This document shows positions 17,919 to 27,125 of a stretch of DNA of 64,000 nt, piece after piece (positions within the stretch are counted from its first letter, which is position 1; every line of letters begins with the position of its first letter). Both the position numbers and the translations under genes were made by a program. The stretch covers positions 1 to 64,000 of the forward strand of contig CAZIXE010000005.1 of the NCBI GenBank assembly GCA_964543235.1, written 5' to 3'. Source of the DNA: JANMMJ01 sp964543235 (lineage in GTDB: Bacteria; Pseudomonadota; Alphaproteobacteria; Rhizobiales; Aestuariivirgaceae). The notes under the pieces were generated by a model. That model searched no databases, was not told the origin of the DNA, and was given only the letters and a program-made list of their open reading frames with translations.

Positions 17919-19186
17919 CCGAAGCGGTTCTCGGCATTGACTTCGGCACCTCCGGCGTGCGCATCGCCGCGGTGGACCGCGAGCTGAACCTCCTGGCAAT
18001 GGCGCAGGCGCCCATTGCCGCGCCGCTTATCGATTTCGGTCATATCCTCCAGGACCCGGCGATTTGGTGGGAAGCTCTGGCGCTTGCCTTCGCTGGGCTC
18101 GACCTGACGCAGTTACAGGTGCTCGCGCTGGCTGTCGACGGAACATCCGGGACCATTCTGCCGGTGGATGACAGCGGCATGCCGCTGGGTCTTGCCTCCA
18201 TGTACAATGACCTTGCCGAGCGTGCCGACATCGAACGGGTGGCCCGGGCCGCGCCGCGGGAGACTGCTGCCCTGGGCGGCAGCTCACCGCTGGCCCGCGC
18301 CATTGCCATGCAGGGCGTGGCGAAACCATCCCGCATCCTGCACCAGGCCGACTATATCGCCGGCCGCCTCTGCGGCCGCTCCGGTGTCTGCGACGAGAAC
18401 AATGCCTTGAAGACAGGCTACGATCCGGTGAACCGCCGCTGGCCGGACTGGATTGCTCGAACCGGCCTGGATCCCGCCCTGCTGCCCGAGGTGGTCCCCG
18501 CCGGCACTGCGATCGGCACGGTGACTGCCGAAATGGCCCGCGCCTTCGGTCTCGCCACATTCACAGTGGTAGTCGCCGGAACCACCGACGGTTGTGCCGC
18601 CTTCCTCGCCAGCGGTGCCGCAGCGCCGGGCGACGGCGTGACGTCGCTGGGCTCTACGCTCACCATAAAACTTCTGTCTGACCGGCCCGTCTTCGCGCCC
18701 GAATACGGCATCTACAGCCATCGCATCGCCGACCAGTGGCTGCCGGGTGGCGCCTCCAACACCGGCGGCGCCGTCCTTGCCCATTACTTCTCGCGCGACG
18801 ACATCGTCCGCCTGACCCCCTTGATCGATCCCGCCCATCCGACCGGTCTCGACTATTATCCGCTCGCCAAGCCTGGCGAGCGTTTCCCGGTCAATGATCC
18901 CGGCTTTGCACCTCGCGTCACCCCGAAACCCGACGATGAACGGCTCTATTTTCAGGCAATGCTCGAAGGCATGGCCGCGGTGGAAGCGCTGGCCTATCGC
19001 CGTCTCGCCGAGCTGGGCGCAACGCCACTCCGCAGCATCCGCAGCGTGGGCGGAGGCACAGCCAATGAGGCCTGGACGGCGATCCGCCTCAAGGCGCTGG
19101 GGGTTCCGGCGCGCACGGCCCTCAGCGAACACCCTGCCGTCGGCACGGCCCGGCTGGCCTGGCGCGGCATCGGCCATGCGCATTAG
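17915..19186 (+). CDS. Second FGGY kinase, D-ribulokinase-like
   Basis: A 423-residue, relatively short FGGY kinase with GTG start overlapping the regulator stop (GTGA). VLGIDFGTSGVRIAAVD opens the fold; the motif LAVDGTSGTILPVDDSG and the C-terminal SVGGGTANEAWTAIR recall the short D-ribulose kinases of plants and cyanobacteria. It differs clearly from the 508-residue kinase in the same operon, so the two probably act on different substrates or successive intermediates. Confidence 0.82.
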   Translation: MTEAVLGIDFGTSGVRIAAVDRELNLLAMAQAPIAAPLIDFGHILQDPAIWWEALALAFAGLDLTQLQVLALAVDGTSGTILPVDDSGMPLGLASMYNDLAERADIERVARAAPRETAALGGSSPLARAIAMQGVAKPSRILHQADYIAGRLCGRSGVCDENNALKTGYDPVNRRWPDWIARTGLDPALLPEVVPAGTAIGTVTAEMARAFGLATFTVVVAGTTDGCAAFLASGAAAPGDGVTSLGSTLTIKLLSDRPVFAPEYGIYSHRIADQWLPGGASNTGGAVLAHYFSRDDIVRLTPLIDPAHPTGLDYYPLAKPGERFPVNDPGFAPRVTPKPDDERLYFQAMLEGMAAVEALAYRRLAELGATPLRSIRSVGGGTANEAWTAIRLKALGVPARTALSEHPAVGTARLAWRGIGHAH

Positions 19187-19943
19187 CGGCCTCTCGGAGA
19201 TCGCCGGTCGCTTCGACGGCATGCTGATCGACCAATATGGCGTCATCCATGACGGCGAACGGCTCTATCCCGGAACTTTGCGGGCCATGCAGAAGTTGAA
19301 AGCCGCCGGCATCCCCGTGGCGGTCATGACCAATTCCGGCAAGCGCGCCGCCGCCAATATTGCAAGGCTGGTGCGCATCGGCCTGCCGCGCGAGCTCTTC
19401 GTCGACGCCGTGAGCTCCGGAGAGGTCGCCTACCAGGCCCTTGTCAGGGAAGGCCCGCCGCGGGCCTATATCATCGGCAGGACCGGCGAGGACTATGGCT
19501 TCGACAGCCTCGACCTCACCGCCGATATCCATGCTGCCGAGCTGCTGCTGATCCTCGGCTCCAATGCGCCTGCAACCTCTCTTGACGATTACCGGCGCCT
19601 GTTCGAGGGACTGACGGCACCTGCAATCTGCTGCAACCCCGACAAGCTGATGCTGACGCCGGCGGGCCTGCAGCCCGCGCCCGGAGCGATTGCCGCCGTA
19701 TACGAGGAACTCGGTGGCAAGGTGACCTGGATCGGCAAGCCTTACAGATCGATCTACGAGCATGCCCTGAGGATCATTGGCAGTCCCCGACGGGTGCTCT
19801 GCATTGGCGACAGTGCCGAACACGATGTGGCCGGCGGGCATGGCGCCGGGCTCGAAGTGCTGCTCGTGCGAACCGGCGTTTCGGCGGGTCTCGACCGGTT
19901 TGATCCGGCACCCGACTACCTGGCTGACAGCCTCACCTGGTGA
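19176..19943 (+). CDS. HAD-superfamily subclass IIA phosphatase (TIGR01459-like)
   Basis: A 255-residue HAD hydrolase. Motif I reads DQYGVIHDG (from residue 18), with Asp as nucleophile and Tyr where most HADs have a second Asp; this variant (DxWG/DxYG) is normal for the TIGR01459 group. Motif II is MTNSGKR and motif IV is CIGDSAEHDVAGG. Relatives include glycerol-phosphate and p-nitrophenyl phosphatases. It overlaps the kinase gene by 11 bp, so one operon encodes both kinases and a phosphatase. Its end overlaps the convergent iolB by 11 bp. Confidence 0.85.
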   Translation: MRISGLSEIAGRFDGMLIDQYGVIHDGERLYPGTLRAMQKLKAAGIPVAVMTNSGKRAAANIARLVRIGLPRELFVDAVSSGEVAYQALVREGPPRAYIIGRTGEDYGFDSLDLTADIHAAELLLILGSNAPATSLDDYRRLFEGLTAPAICCNPDKLMLTPAGLQPAPGAIAAVYEELGGKVTWIGKPYRSIYEHALRIIGSPRRVLCIGDSAEHDVAGGHGAGLEVLLVRTGVSAGLDRFDPAPDYLADSLTW

Positions 19944-20727
19944 GCAGCCACTCGTGTTTGGGATCGTTGTGGAACTTCCATGTCCGCTTCGGTCCCGCCA
20001 TCACGTTCAAATAGTAGAGATCGTAGCCGTGGATGGCCGCGCAGGGGTGATAACCCTTCGGCACCAGCGTGACGTCGCCATCCTCAACGGTGATCGCCTC
20101 GTCAAGCGACTTGTCGTCCGTGTAGACGCGCTGGAAGGCGAAGCCCTGTGCCGGGTTCAGGCGATGGTAGTAGGTCTCTTCCAGCAGCGATTCGTGCGGC
20201 AGGTTGTCGGTATCATGCTTGTGCGACGGATAGGATGAGGTATTGCCGGAAGGCGTTATCACTTCGACGACCAGAAGGCCCTCCGCCGGATCCGTCTCGG
20301 CGATGATGTTGGTGACGTGGCGCACATTGGAACCCTTGCCGCGCGTCTCGAGGCCGAGCGCATCCGGTGGAATGATGCGGGGCGGCAGCTTGCCGCTGCC
20401 GGGTGCCGTGCACACTGCCAACTCGGCTGGCGTGGTAGCCGCAACCGACCAGGCCACGCCGGCCGGCACATAGACCGACCATGGCTTGCCCTGGAACACC
20501 GACATGCGCTCGCCGAGCTCGCCGAAATCCTGCTCCCCGACCGTCACCCGGCCCCTTCCCGAGATGAACACCAGGCAGGTTTCCCGCGTTGCCTCTTCGC
20601 CACCTGCCCGTCCGCCGGCCGCAAGCCGCCACAGGTCGAAGCCGACATACGTCCATCCCGCACTTTCGGGCGTCACATGGATGACCCGGCCCACGCCGGA
20701 TTTGGGGCTGACTTTCAGATTGGGCAT
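19933..20727 (-). CDS. iolB: 5-deoxy-glucuronate isomerase
   Basis: A 264-residue bicupin that matches IolB along its length, with metal-binding cupin residues in SYPSHKHDT and YHPCAAIHGYDLYYLN. It converts 5-deoxy-D-glucuronate to 2-deoxy-5-keto-D-gluconate in myo-inositol breakdown, the step between IolD and IolC. It is the last gene of the leftward iolC-iolD-iolB operon, 68 bp after iolD. Confidence 0.95.
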   Translation of the reverse strand: MPNLKVSPKSGVGRVIHVTPESAGWTYVGFDLWRLAAGGRAGGEEATRETCLVFISGRGRVTVGEQDFGELGERMSVFQGKPWSVYVPAGVAWSVAATTPAELAVCTAPGSGKLPPRIIPPDALGLETRGKGSNVRHVTNIIAETDPAEGLLVVEVITPSGNTSSYPSHKHDTDNLPHESLLEETYYHRLNPAQGFAFQRVYTDDKSLDEAITVEDGDVTLVPKGYHPCAAIHGYDLYYLNVMAGPKRTWKFHNDPKHEWLLTR

Positions 20728-20795
20728 TCGCAGGTCCTGAAACGCTTTCGTGTGTTACCGGGGCTGGCAGCAGGCCGCCAGCCGCATTGTATAGC

Positions 20796-22646
20796 TCAAT
20801 CGCCCGCTCGCTGCAGCCTGCGTGCCGCTTCGTAACTGGCGCGTGCCGCCACGACCTGGGCGCGCTCGGAAACTTCCGGCACCGCCACGTCCCACCAGTG
20901 GCCGCCGGCTTCCGTGGAAATCATCGGGTCGGTGTCGATGACGATGACGGTCGAACGCGTGTTGTCCCTGGCTCTCTTCAGCGCTGCCTCGAGATCGGCG
21001 ATGGACGAAACCTTCTCGGCCATCGCCCCGAGGCTCCTTGCATGCGCTGCAAAATCGATTGCAGGCGCCACCTCCTGGATGGTGTTGTAGTCGAAGAGGT
21101 TATTGAAGCGCTCGCCGCCCGTGGCGTGCTGCAGCCGGTTGATGCAGCCGAAGCCGCGATTGTCGAGAAGTACCACGGTGAGCTTCTGGCCGAGCATGAC
21201 CGAAGTCGCGAGCTCGGAGTTCATCATGAGATAGGAGCCGTCGCCGACCATCACCACCACATCGCGGTCGGGGTGCGCCATCTTGAGGCCGATACCGCCG
21301 GCGATCTCGTAGCCCATGCACGAGAAACCGTACTCCATGTGGTAGGAGGAGGGGTAGGACGCCTGCCACAGCTTGTGCATTTCGCCGGGCAGTCCGCCGG
21401 CAGCACAGATGACCGAGAACTCGCAGCCCAGCGCCCGCTGCACAGCCCCAATGACCTGGGCATCCGATGGCAGCGCATTGGTCGGACCGGTGACGGCCTC
21501 TGCCTGGTTTAGCCAGGCCTTGAAGCCGTCCCTGGCGCCCTGGTTCCAGCTCTCGGGCGCGCGATAGTTGCCGAGATTGGCCGACAGCTCTTCGAGTCCG
21601 ACCCGCGCATCGGCTACCAGCGGCAGGGCCCGGTGCTTCATAGCATCGAACGGCTGGGTATTGAGGCCGATGACGGCCTTGCCCGCATTCTTGAACAAGG
21701 CCGAGGAGCCGGTGGTGAAGTCCTGCAGCCTCGTCCCGACCGCCAGCACCACGTCGGCATGCTCGCACAGCGCGTTGGCCGCCGCCGTGCCGGTAACACC
21801 GACTGAACCCATGTTAAGTTCATGCGTGAACGGCAGAGATGACTTGCCGGCCTGGGTCTCGCACACCGGGATACCGTGCCGCTCGGCAAAGGCCGCGAGC
21901 GCCGCCGAGGCCTCCGAATAGAGTACGCCGCCGCCGGCAATGATAACCGGCTTCTTTGCCGTCCGCAGCGTACTGACCGCATGGACCAGTTCCTGCTCGT
22001 CCGGCCGGATGCGCCGCGGCACCCATAGCCGCTCGGCAAAGAAGCTTTCGGGATAGTCATATGCCTCGGCCTGAACATCCTGGCAAAGCGCCAGCGTCAC
22101 CGGCCCGCATTCGGCCGGATCGGTCAACACCTGAAGGGCCCGCGGCAGCGCCGCGATGATCTGCTCCGGCCGGCTGATGCGGTCGAAATAGCGCGACACC
22201 GGCCTGAAACAATCATTGGCCGAGATCGTGGCGTCACCGAAATCCTCGATCTGCTGCAGGACCGGATCGGGAAGCCGGTTGGCGAAGACATCACCGGGAA
22301 GCAGCAGCACCGGCAACCGGTCGACATGCGCCACCGCCGCGCCTGTCACCATGTTGAGGGCCCCCGGGCCGATCGAGGTGGTGCAGGCCATCATCCGCCG
22401 CCGCCGCATCGCCTTGGCATAGGCGACGGCGCTGTGCACCATAGCCTGTTCATTGTGGGCCCGGTAGGTCGGCAGCCGACTCCGCACGCCCCATAAGGCT
22501 TCGCCCATGCCGGCCACATTACCATGGCCGAATATCGCCCAAACGCCGGCAAACAGCGGCACCGTCTGGCCATCAATGACGGTCATCTGGGCCGTGAGAA
22601 ACCGTGTCACGGCCTGTGCCATCGTCAGTCGATAGGTTTTGCTCAT
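20796..22646 (-). CDS. iolD: 3D-(3,5/4)-trihydroxycyclohexane-1,2-dione hydrolase
   Basis: A 616-residue thiamine-diphosphate enzyme. The N-terminal PYR domain holds EQAMVHSAVAYAK, and the C-terminal cofactor motif is MVGDGSYLMMNSELATS...NRGFGCINRL (GDG...N). It opens the inositol-derived cyclohexanedione ring. It lies 13 bp after the iolC fusion gene and before iolB, giving the order of consecutive pathway steps. Length and motifs are normal. Confidence 0.95.
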   Translation of the reverse strand: MSKTYRLTMAQAVTRFLTAQMTVIDGQTVPLFAGVWAIFGHGNVAGMGEALWGVRSRLPTYRAHNEQAMVHSAVAYAKAMRRRRMMACTTSIGPGALNMVTGAAVAHVDRLPVLLLPGDVFANRLPDPVLQQIEDFGDATISANDCFRPVSRYFDRISRPEQIIAALPRALQVLTDPAECGPVTLALCQDVQAEAYDYPESFFAERLWVPRRIRPDEQELVHAVSTLRTAKKPVIIAGGGVLYSEASAALAAFAERHGIPVCETQAGKSSLPFTHELNMGSVGVTGTAAANALCEHADVVLAVGTRLQDFTTGSSALFKNAGKAVIGLNTQPFDAMKHRALPLVADARVGLEELSANLGNYRAPESWNQGARDGFKAWLNQAEAVTGPTNALPSDAQVIGAVQRALGCEFSVICAAGGLPGEMHKLWQASYPSSYHMEYGFSCMGYEIAGGIGLKMAHPDRDVVVMVGDGSYLMMNSELATSVMLGQKLTVVLLDNRGFGCINRLQHATGGERFNNLFDYNTIQEVAPAIDFAAHARSLGAMAEKVSSIADLEAALKRARDNTRSTVIVIDTDPMISTEAGGHWWDVAVPEVSERAQVVAARASYEAARRLQRAGD

Positions 22647-22659
22647 GTCGGGTCCCCGT

Positions 22660-24588
22660 TCAGGCGGCCCTGCGGCTGCGGGCCTGGTGCCAGAGCCTGC
22701 AGAGGCTGGCGAAACGCTCGGCCATGTCGGCTATGGCCGCCGTGTCGCTCATACGGCCGCCAAGCCATTGCCGCGCGGCATCGTTGAAGATCGACCGCCC
22801 GATGGCAAATCCCTTGACCAGGGGATGCCCGGCAGTGGCCTGGAACGCCTGGCCGAGTTCGTCCTCAGGTGCTTCCAGTCCGAGGAGGACGATGCCGCGG
22901 CAATGCGGATCATGCGCCGTGATGGTGTGGCCGATCTGTTTCCAGGCTTCGCCGGAGGCCTGCGGTTCGAGCTTCCACCAGTCAGGCTTGATCCCGCGCG
23001 CGTAGAGTTCGTCCAGGGCCCGCGGAATCGTATCGTCGCGGAGCGTACCATGCTTGCCCGCAATGATCTCGACAAGCAGTTCGCGCCCGACCTTGCGGGC
23101 GGCTTCATAAAGGGTACGCAGCTTCTCCGCCTGCTCCGCCTTGAGGTCGGCCGGATCGTCGGGGTGATAGAAGGCAAGGCACTTGATTGTATGCGTTACC
23201 GGCCATTCGACGAGCCGCGACCCTACATCCTGGGTGAACTCAAAGCGGAGCGGGCGTGAACCGGGCAGTTCGAGCGGCCGTGCCACCCACAGATCGAGCT
23301 TGGCGGCATCGAACATCGCCTCGCGGCCATAGGTATCGTCGAGCAGCGTACCGAAACCAGGCTTGCCTTCCGATACTTTGCCGATGGCTGAGATCGCCAG
23401 CCGCTTGAAGCCTGCAATGCGATCTCGCGGACTGCCGGCGGCATCGGCAATCTCCTCGAGCTGCTTGCGGTGATCGATGGCGAGCGCCAGCAGCTGATCC
23501 GGTTGCGCCCGCCGGGTTGTTGCCCAGTGAATGTGATTGATGGCTTCATCTTTGCGCAGCGCCCGGTGCGGGCTGCCATTCTTGAGGAAATACTGCAGCT
23601 CTTCCCAGGTCGGGCTTTCCGGCGAGCACAACAGCCGCGACACCGCAAACGCGCCGCAGGCATTGGCCCAAGTGGCCGAGGTCTGGTGCGGCTCGCCGCG
23701 CAGATATCCGCGCAGGAAGCCGGAAAGGAAGGCGTCACCCGCACCCAGAACATTATAGACTTCGATCGGAAAACCCTGACCGACGATGCCGTCTTCGATG
23801 CGGGCCGGGATGACGCCGTCGAACACCACGCAGCCCATCGGCCCCCGCTTGAGCACGATCGTGGCCGCCGACAGCGCGCGGATTCGGCGCAGGGCTTCCA
23901 GCGTGTCTTCGCTGCCGCCCGCCGCATGCACCTCTTCCTCGGTGCCGACGATGAGGTCGCAGTCGGGCAGCACCTTCTGGAGATGCTGCGATACGTTCTC
24001 CGAGCGGATATAGCGCGACTCCCCCGCCGCATGCCCGGCGAGGCCCCACAGATTCGGTCGATAATCGATGTCGAAGATCACCCGGGCGCCGGCTTCGCGG
24101 GCAAGCCGCATCGCCTTGAATTGTGCCGCGGCATTGTGTGGCTTGGCGAAGTGGGTTCCCGTGACCAGGACCGCCCCCGCTCTCGCAACAAAGCCGGCAT
24201 CGACATCTGCCTCCGACAGAACCGAATCGGCGCAATTGTCACGGTAGAAGATGAGGGGAAAGGTCTTGTCGTTCTCGACTGACAGGAGCACCAGCGAGGT
24301 CAGCCGTTCCGGGTCAACGGCAATGCCGTCGATGCACACGCCTTCGCGCGCCATCTGCTCCCGAACGAACTGGCCCATCTGCTCCTGCCCAACGCGGGTA
24401 ATGATTGCCGATTTGAGGCCGAGGCGGGCCGTGCCGATGGCAATGTTCGACGGGCAGCCCCCGACCGACTTGGCAAAGCTCGCAATATCTTCCAGCCTGG
24501 AACCGATCTGCTGTCCGTAGAGATCGACCGAGCAGCGGCCGATGGTAATGACATCGAGCCGGGAATCCTTATGCTGAGCGGACGCCAT
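22660..24588 (-). CDS. iolC: IolC 5-dehydro-2-deoxygluconokinase fused to DUF2090 aldolase-like domain
   Basis: A 642-residue two-domain protein. Residues 1-320 are a PfkB kinase (DVITIGRCSVDLYGQQIG; GAGDAFLSGFLRGYL) that phosphorylates 2-deoxy-5-keto-D-gluconate. Residues about 330-640 are a DUF2090 domain with a class I aldolase-like barrel (EIIAGKHG, GIVLLGLEAPEDEL), which probably performs the next step, aldol cleavage by IolJ. The fusion is common in proteobacteria. The ATG at 24588 follows GGGGATACAC; a 21-residue extension is discarded. Confidence 0.93.
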   Translation of the reverse strand: MASAQHKDSRLDVITIGRCSVDLYGQQIGSRLEDIASFAKSVGGCPSNIAIGTARLGLKSAIITRVGQEQMGQFVREQMAREGVCIDGIAVDPERLTSLVLLSVENDKTFPLIFYRDNCADSVLSEADVDAGFVARAGAVLVTGTHFAKPHNAAAQFKAMRLAREAGARVIFDIDYRPNLWGLAGHAAGESRYIRSENVSQHLQKVLPDCDLIVGTEEEVHAAGGSEDTLEALRRIRALSAATIVLKRGPMGCVVFDGVIPARIEDGIVGQGFPIEVYNVLGAGDAFLSGFLRGYLRGEPHQTSATWANACGAFAVSRLLCSPESPTWEELQYFLKNGSPHRALRKDEAINHIHWATTRRAQPDQLLALAIDHRKQLEEIADAAGSPRDRIAGFKRLAISAIGKVSEGKPGFGTLLDDTYGREAMFDAAKLDLWVARPLELPGSRPLRFEFTQDVGSRLVEWPVTHTIKCLAFYHPDDPADLKAEQAEKLRTLYEAARKVGRELLVEIIAGKHGTLRDDTIPRALDELYARGIKPDWWKLEPQASGEAWKQIGHTITAHDPHCRGIVLLGLEAPEDELGQAFQATAGHPLVKGFAIGRSIFNDAARQWLGGRMSDTAAIADMAERFASLCRLWHQARSRRAA

Positions 24589-24613
24589 GTGTATCCCCAA
24601 TGAGCAATTGGCT

Positions 24614-24652
24614 ATTGACAACATGAAACAACAATTCCAAAAATATGTCAAT
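24614..24652. promoter_or_regulatory. Divergent iolC/regulator control region with facing TTGACA elements
   Basis: ATTGACA (24614-24620) and its exact complement TGTCAAT (24646-24652) form a long inverted repeat. On each strand the TTGACA reads as a -35 pointing into the other; the leftward one has a 17-bp spacer to TTTCAT and the rightward one an 18-bp spacer to AAAAAT (4 of 6 matches each). The region is AT-rich. It would let one regulator bound here control both iolC and its own gene. Confidence 0.45.
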
Positions 24653-24683
24653 TCAGAATGTTTGTTCCGAAACGGACCGCCGT

Positions 24684-25508
24684 ATGGCTGAGCTCTTCAC
24701 TGTCCCCAAGGACTACCCCGGCCTCAAGTCCCTCATCGTGGCCCGGGCGCCGGAAATGCCCAAGCGCCTGACCCAGGTGGCGAGTTTCGCCTTGAGCCAC
24801 CCCGACGAAATTGCCTTCGGCACGGCCGCCAGCATCGCCCAACTGGCTCAGGTCCAGCCGTCAACGCTCGTCCGCTTTTCCCAGGCCTTGGGATACCAGG
24901 GATTTTCGGAACTGCAGGAGGTGTTCAGGTCGAGACTGCGGGATCGCGTGCTGAGCTATGACGAGCGTCTGGCACAGCTACGTGAACATGCCGCCACAGC
25001 CTCCAAGGCTGGCGTCCTGTTCCACGGCTTTGCCGAGGCCTCCGAGAAATCCCTCGCCGACTTGCGCATGAAGATTGACCAGGCAACGCTCGATGGCGCC
25101 GTCGACCTGCTGGCGAGGGCCAAGACCATCTATCTCGTGGGCCTGCGCCGGTCCTACCCGGTTGCTGCCTACATCTCCTATGCCTTCAGCAAGCTGGGGG
25201 TCCGCCATGTGCTTCTGGACGGGCTCTCGGGAATGGATGCTGAGACGTTCGCCCTGGCCAAGGCCGACGATGCGCTTCTTGCCGTCAGTTTCACACCCTA
25301 TGCACCCGAAACCGTGAGCCTTGTCACCAGCGCTGCGGGCCGTGACGTTCCCGTCGTCGCAATCACTGACAGCGCGTTTTCGCCTCTCGCGCAGCGCGCT
25401 CAGATGTGGTTCGAGGTGAGTGAGGCCAATTTCGAGGGCTTCCGGTCACTGGCTGCCACTCTTGCCCTGTCGATGGCGCTGACCGTTGCCATTGCCGAGA
25501 AGCGCTGA
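24684..25508 (+). CDS. RpiR/MurR-family regulator, probable inositol regulator
   Basis: A regulator of about 274 residues. An N-terminal HTH_6 domain (RLTQVASFALSHPDE...AQVQPSTLVRFSQALGY) is followed by a sugar-isomerase SIS domain (IYLVGLRRSYPVAAYISYAF; VSFTPYAPETV). It is divergent from the iol operon and so probably represses it, as RpiR-type IolR proteins do, sensing a phosphorylated intermediate. The start is uncertain: ATG 24684 is favoured because the rightward promoter would initiate after the alternative ATG at 24645. Neither has a strong ribosome site. Confidence 0.82.
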   Translation: MAELFTVPKDYPGLKSLIVARAPEMPKRLTQVASFALSHPDEIAFGTAASIAQLAQVQPSTLVRFSQALGYQGFSELQEVFRSRLRDRVLSYDERLAQLREHAATASKAGVLFHGFAEASEKSLADLRMKIDQATLDGAVDLLARAKTIYLVGLRRSYPVAAYISYAFSKLGVRHVLLDGLSGMDAETFALAKADDALLAVSFTPYAPETVSLVTSAAGRDVPVVAITDSAFSPLAQRAQMWFEVSEANFEGFRSLAATLALSMALTVAIAEKR

Positions 25509-25516
25509 CGCCCCGC

Positions 25517-27118
25517 TCAAGGGTGCGTTTCGCTGTCCTGCAGTGCCCGCCGCAACCTGCGCAGGATCACCTGCCGGCGGTTCTCGTCGGCTGCACCGCT
25601 TACTGCCGCATTGATGTCGAGAGTGAGCCGGGTGAGATCATTGTGCCAGTCGAGGCGGGCGGCGTGTTCCGGGCTGATGCGCGGCCGCGACTCGCTTTCG
25701 AGCAGTTCACACCTCTCGCCTGACAGCTCGAACACGTCGTCGAGACGCGGCCGAAATATCCGGTCAGACGCAACTACGCTTCCGGCAATATCCGCGGCCA
25801 AAGCAATCTGCCGGTCTTCTTCACCATGGGTCAGGAATACCGCTTTGGCCACAGGCTTGCGTTCTACAAGCCAGGCAGCCAGTTCCGGCCCGTCGGCATG
25901 GCCGGAGTAGTCCGCGAATTTCCTGATCGTGGCCCGTACCTGCACGTCCTCGCCGTGAATCTTCACCACTTCTTCGCCCTCTTCCAGCAGTCGCCCGAGC
26001 GTCCCCTCTGCCTGAAAGCCGACCAGCAGCACTGTTGTGGACGGCTTCCACAGGTTGTTCTTGAGGTGGTGCCTGATCCGCCCTGCTTCGCACATGCCGC
26101 TGGCGGCGATGATGACGTGGAATCCTGAGAAGCGGTTGATGCTCTTGCTGTCCTCGACACTCTCGGTATTGCGGATCAGGGGCGAATCGAAGGCCCGGAA
26201 CAGCTCCTCGCCATTGGGCATCGTTTTCGCATGGCGCTTGAATATGTCCGAGGCCTTGAGGGCGAGCGGTGAATCGATGAAAACCGGTGCTTTCGGTATG
26301 CGTCCGCCCTCAATCAGGGAAATGATGTCGGTGATCACCTCCTGCGTACGCTCTACCGCAAAGGACGGAATGAGCAGCGCCCCCCGCCGCTTCGCCGCCG
26401 CCGCGATTTCCTGGGCGAGATTCTGACGGCGCTTTTCCCCCGAACGTTCAAACCGGTCGTGGCCGCCATAAGTTGATTCACACACGACACAGTCAAGGTT
26501 GCGCGGCGCCTCGGGATCGTCCTGGAGAAGCTTGTTGTCGGGTCCGATATCGCCGGAGAACAAGAGCTTCAGCGGTGGCCGGCCGTCCCTGTCGATATGG
26601 ACTTCAATCGACACGGAACCCAGCAGATGACCGGCATTCCAGTAGCGGGCCCGGATCCCGGGGACCGGCGTAATCCACTGCTTCAGCGCCACGGCGCGAA
26701 AATGATCGAGTGACCGTTGCGCATCCTGTGCCGTGTAGATTGGCACAACCTCTGGCAGGCCGCGGCGGCGGTTGCGCTCGTTGAGCAGTTTCACCTCCGT
26801 TTCCTGAATGAAGCCCGAATCCGGCAGCATGATGCTGCACAGGTCGATGGTCGGCGCCGTGGCATGGATGTGACCCTTGAAGCCGTCCTTGATCAGCTTG
26901 GGAATCAGGCCCGTATGGTCGATATGGGCATGGGTCAGCAACATTGCGTCGAGGCCGGCGGGCCGGAACGGAAACGCGCGGTAATTGAGCTCCTTCTCGG
27001 TCTTCGAGCCCTGGAACATGCCGCAATCGATCAGCAGACGGGCCGTTGCGGTTTCCAGGAGATAGCACGACCCGGTCACGGCGCGTGCCGCCCCGTGGAA
27101 ATGCAGCTTGATGCTCAT
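25517..27118 (-). CDS. Metallo-beta-lactamase/beta-CASP RNA-processing exonuclease family protein
   Basis: A 533-residue CPSF-like MBL-fold protein. The zinc motif HAHIDH spans 63-68. The remaining ligands are in NAGHLLGS and SGDIG, the beta-CASP domain carries PSFAVERTQEVI, and the C-terminal RNA-specificity part has KFADYSGHADGPEL. Family members are RNases or RNA-maturation enzymes; this bacterial subgroup is poorly characterised. ATG 27118 is 7 bp from the end of the LOG gene, so the two may be co-transcribed. Confidence 0.88.
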   Translation of the reverse strand: MSIKLHFHGAARAVTGSCYLLETATARLLIDCGMFQGSKTEKELNYRAFPFRPAGLDAMLLTHAHIDHTGLIPKLIKDGFKGHIHATAPTIDLCSIMLPDSGFIQETEVKLLNERNRRRGLPEVVPIYTAQDAQRSLDHFRAVALKQWITPVPGIRARYWNAGHLLGSVSIEVHIDRDGRPPLKLLFSGDIGPDNKLLQDDPEAPRNLDCVVCESTYGGHDRFERSGEKRRQNLAQEIAAAAKRRGALLIPSFAVERTQEVITDIISLIEGGRIPKAPVFIDSPLALKASDIFKRHAKTMPNGEELFRAFDSPLIRNTESVEDSKSINRFSGFHVIIAASGMCEAGRIRHHLKNNLWKPSTTVLLVGFQAEGTLGRLLEEGEEVVKIHGEDVQVRATIRKFADYSGHADGPELAAWLVERKPVAKAVFLTHGEEDRQIALAADIAGSVVASDRIFRPRLDDVFELSGERCELLESESRPRISPEHAARLDWHNDLTRLTLDINAAVSGAADENRRQVILRRLRRALQDSETHP

Positions 27119-27125
27119 GCCCCCG

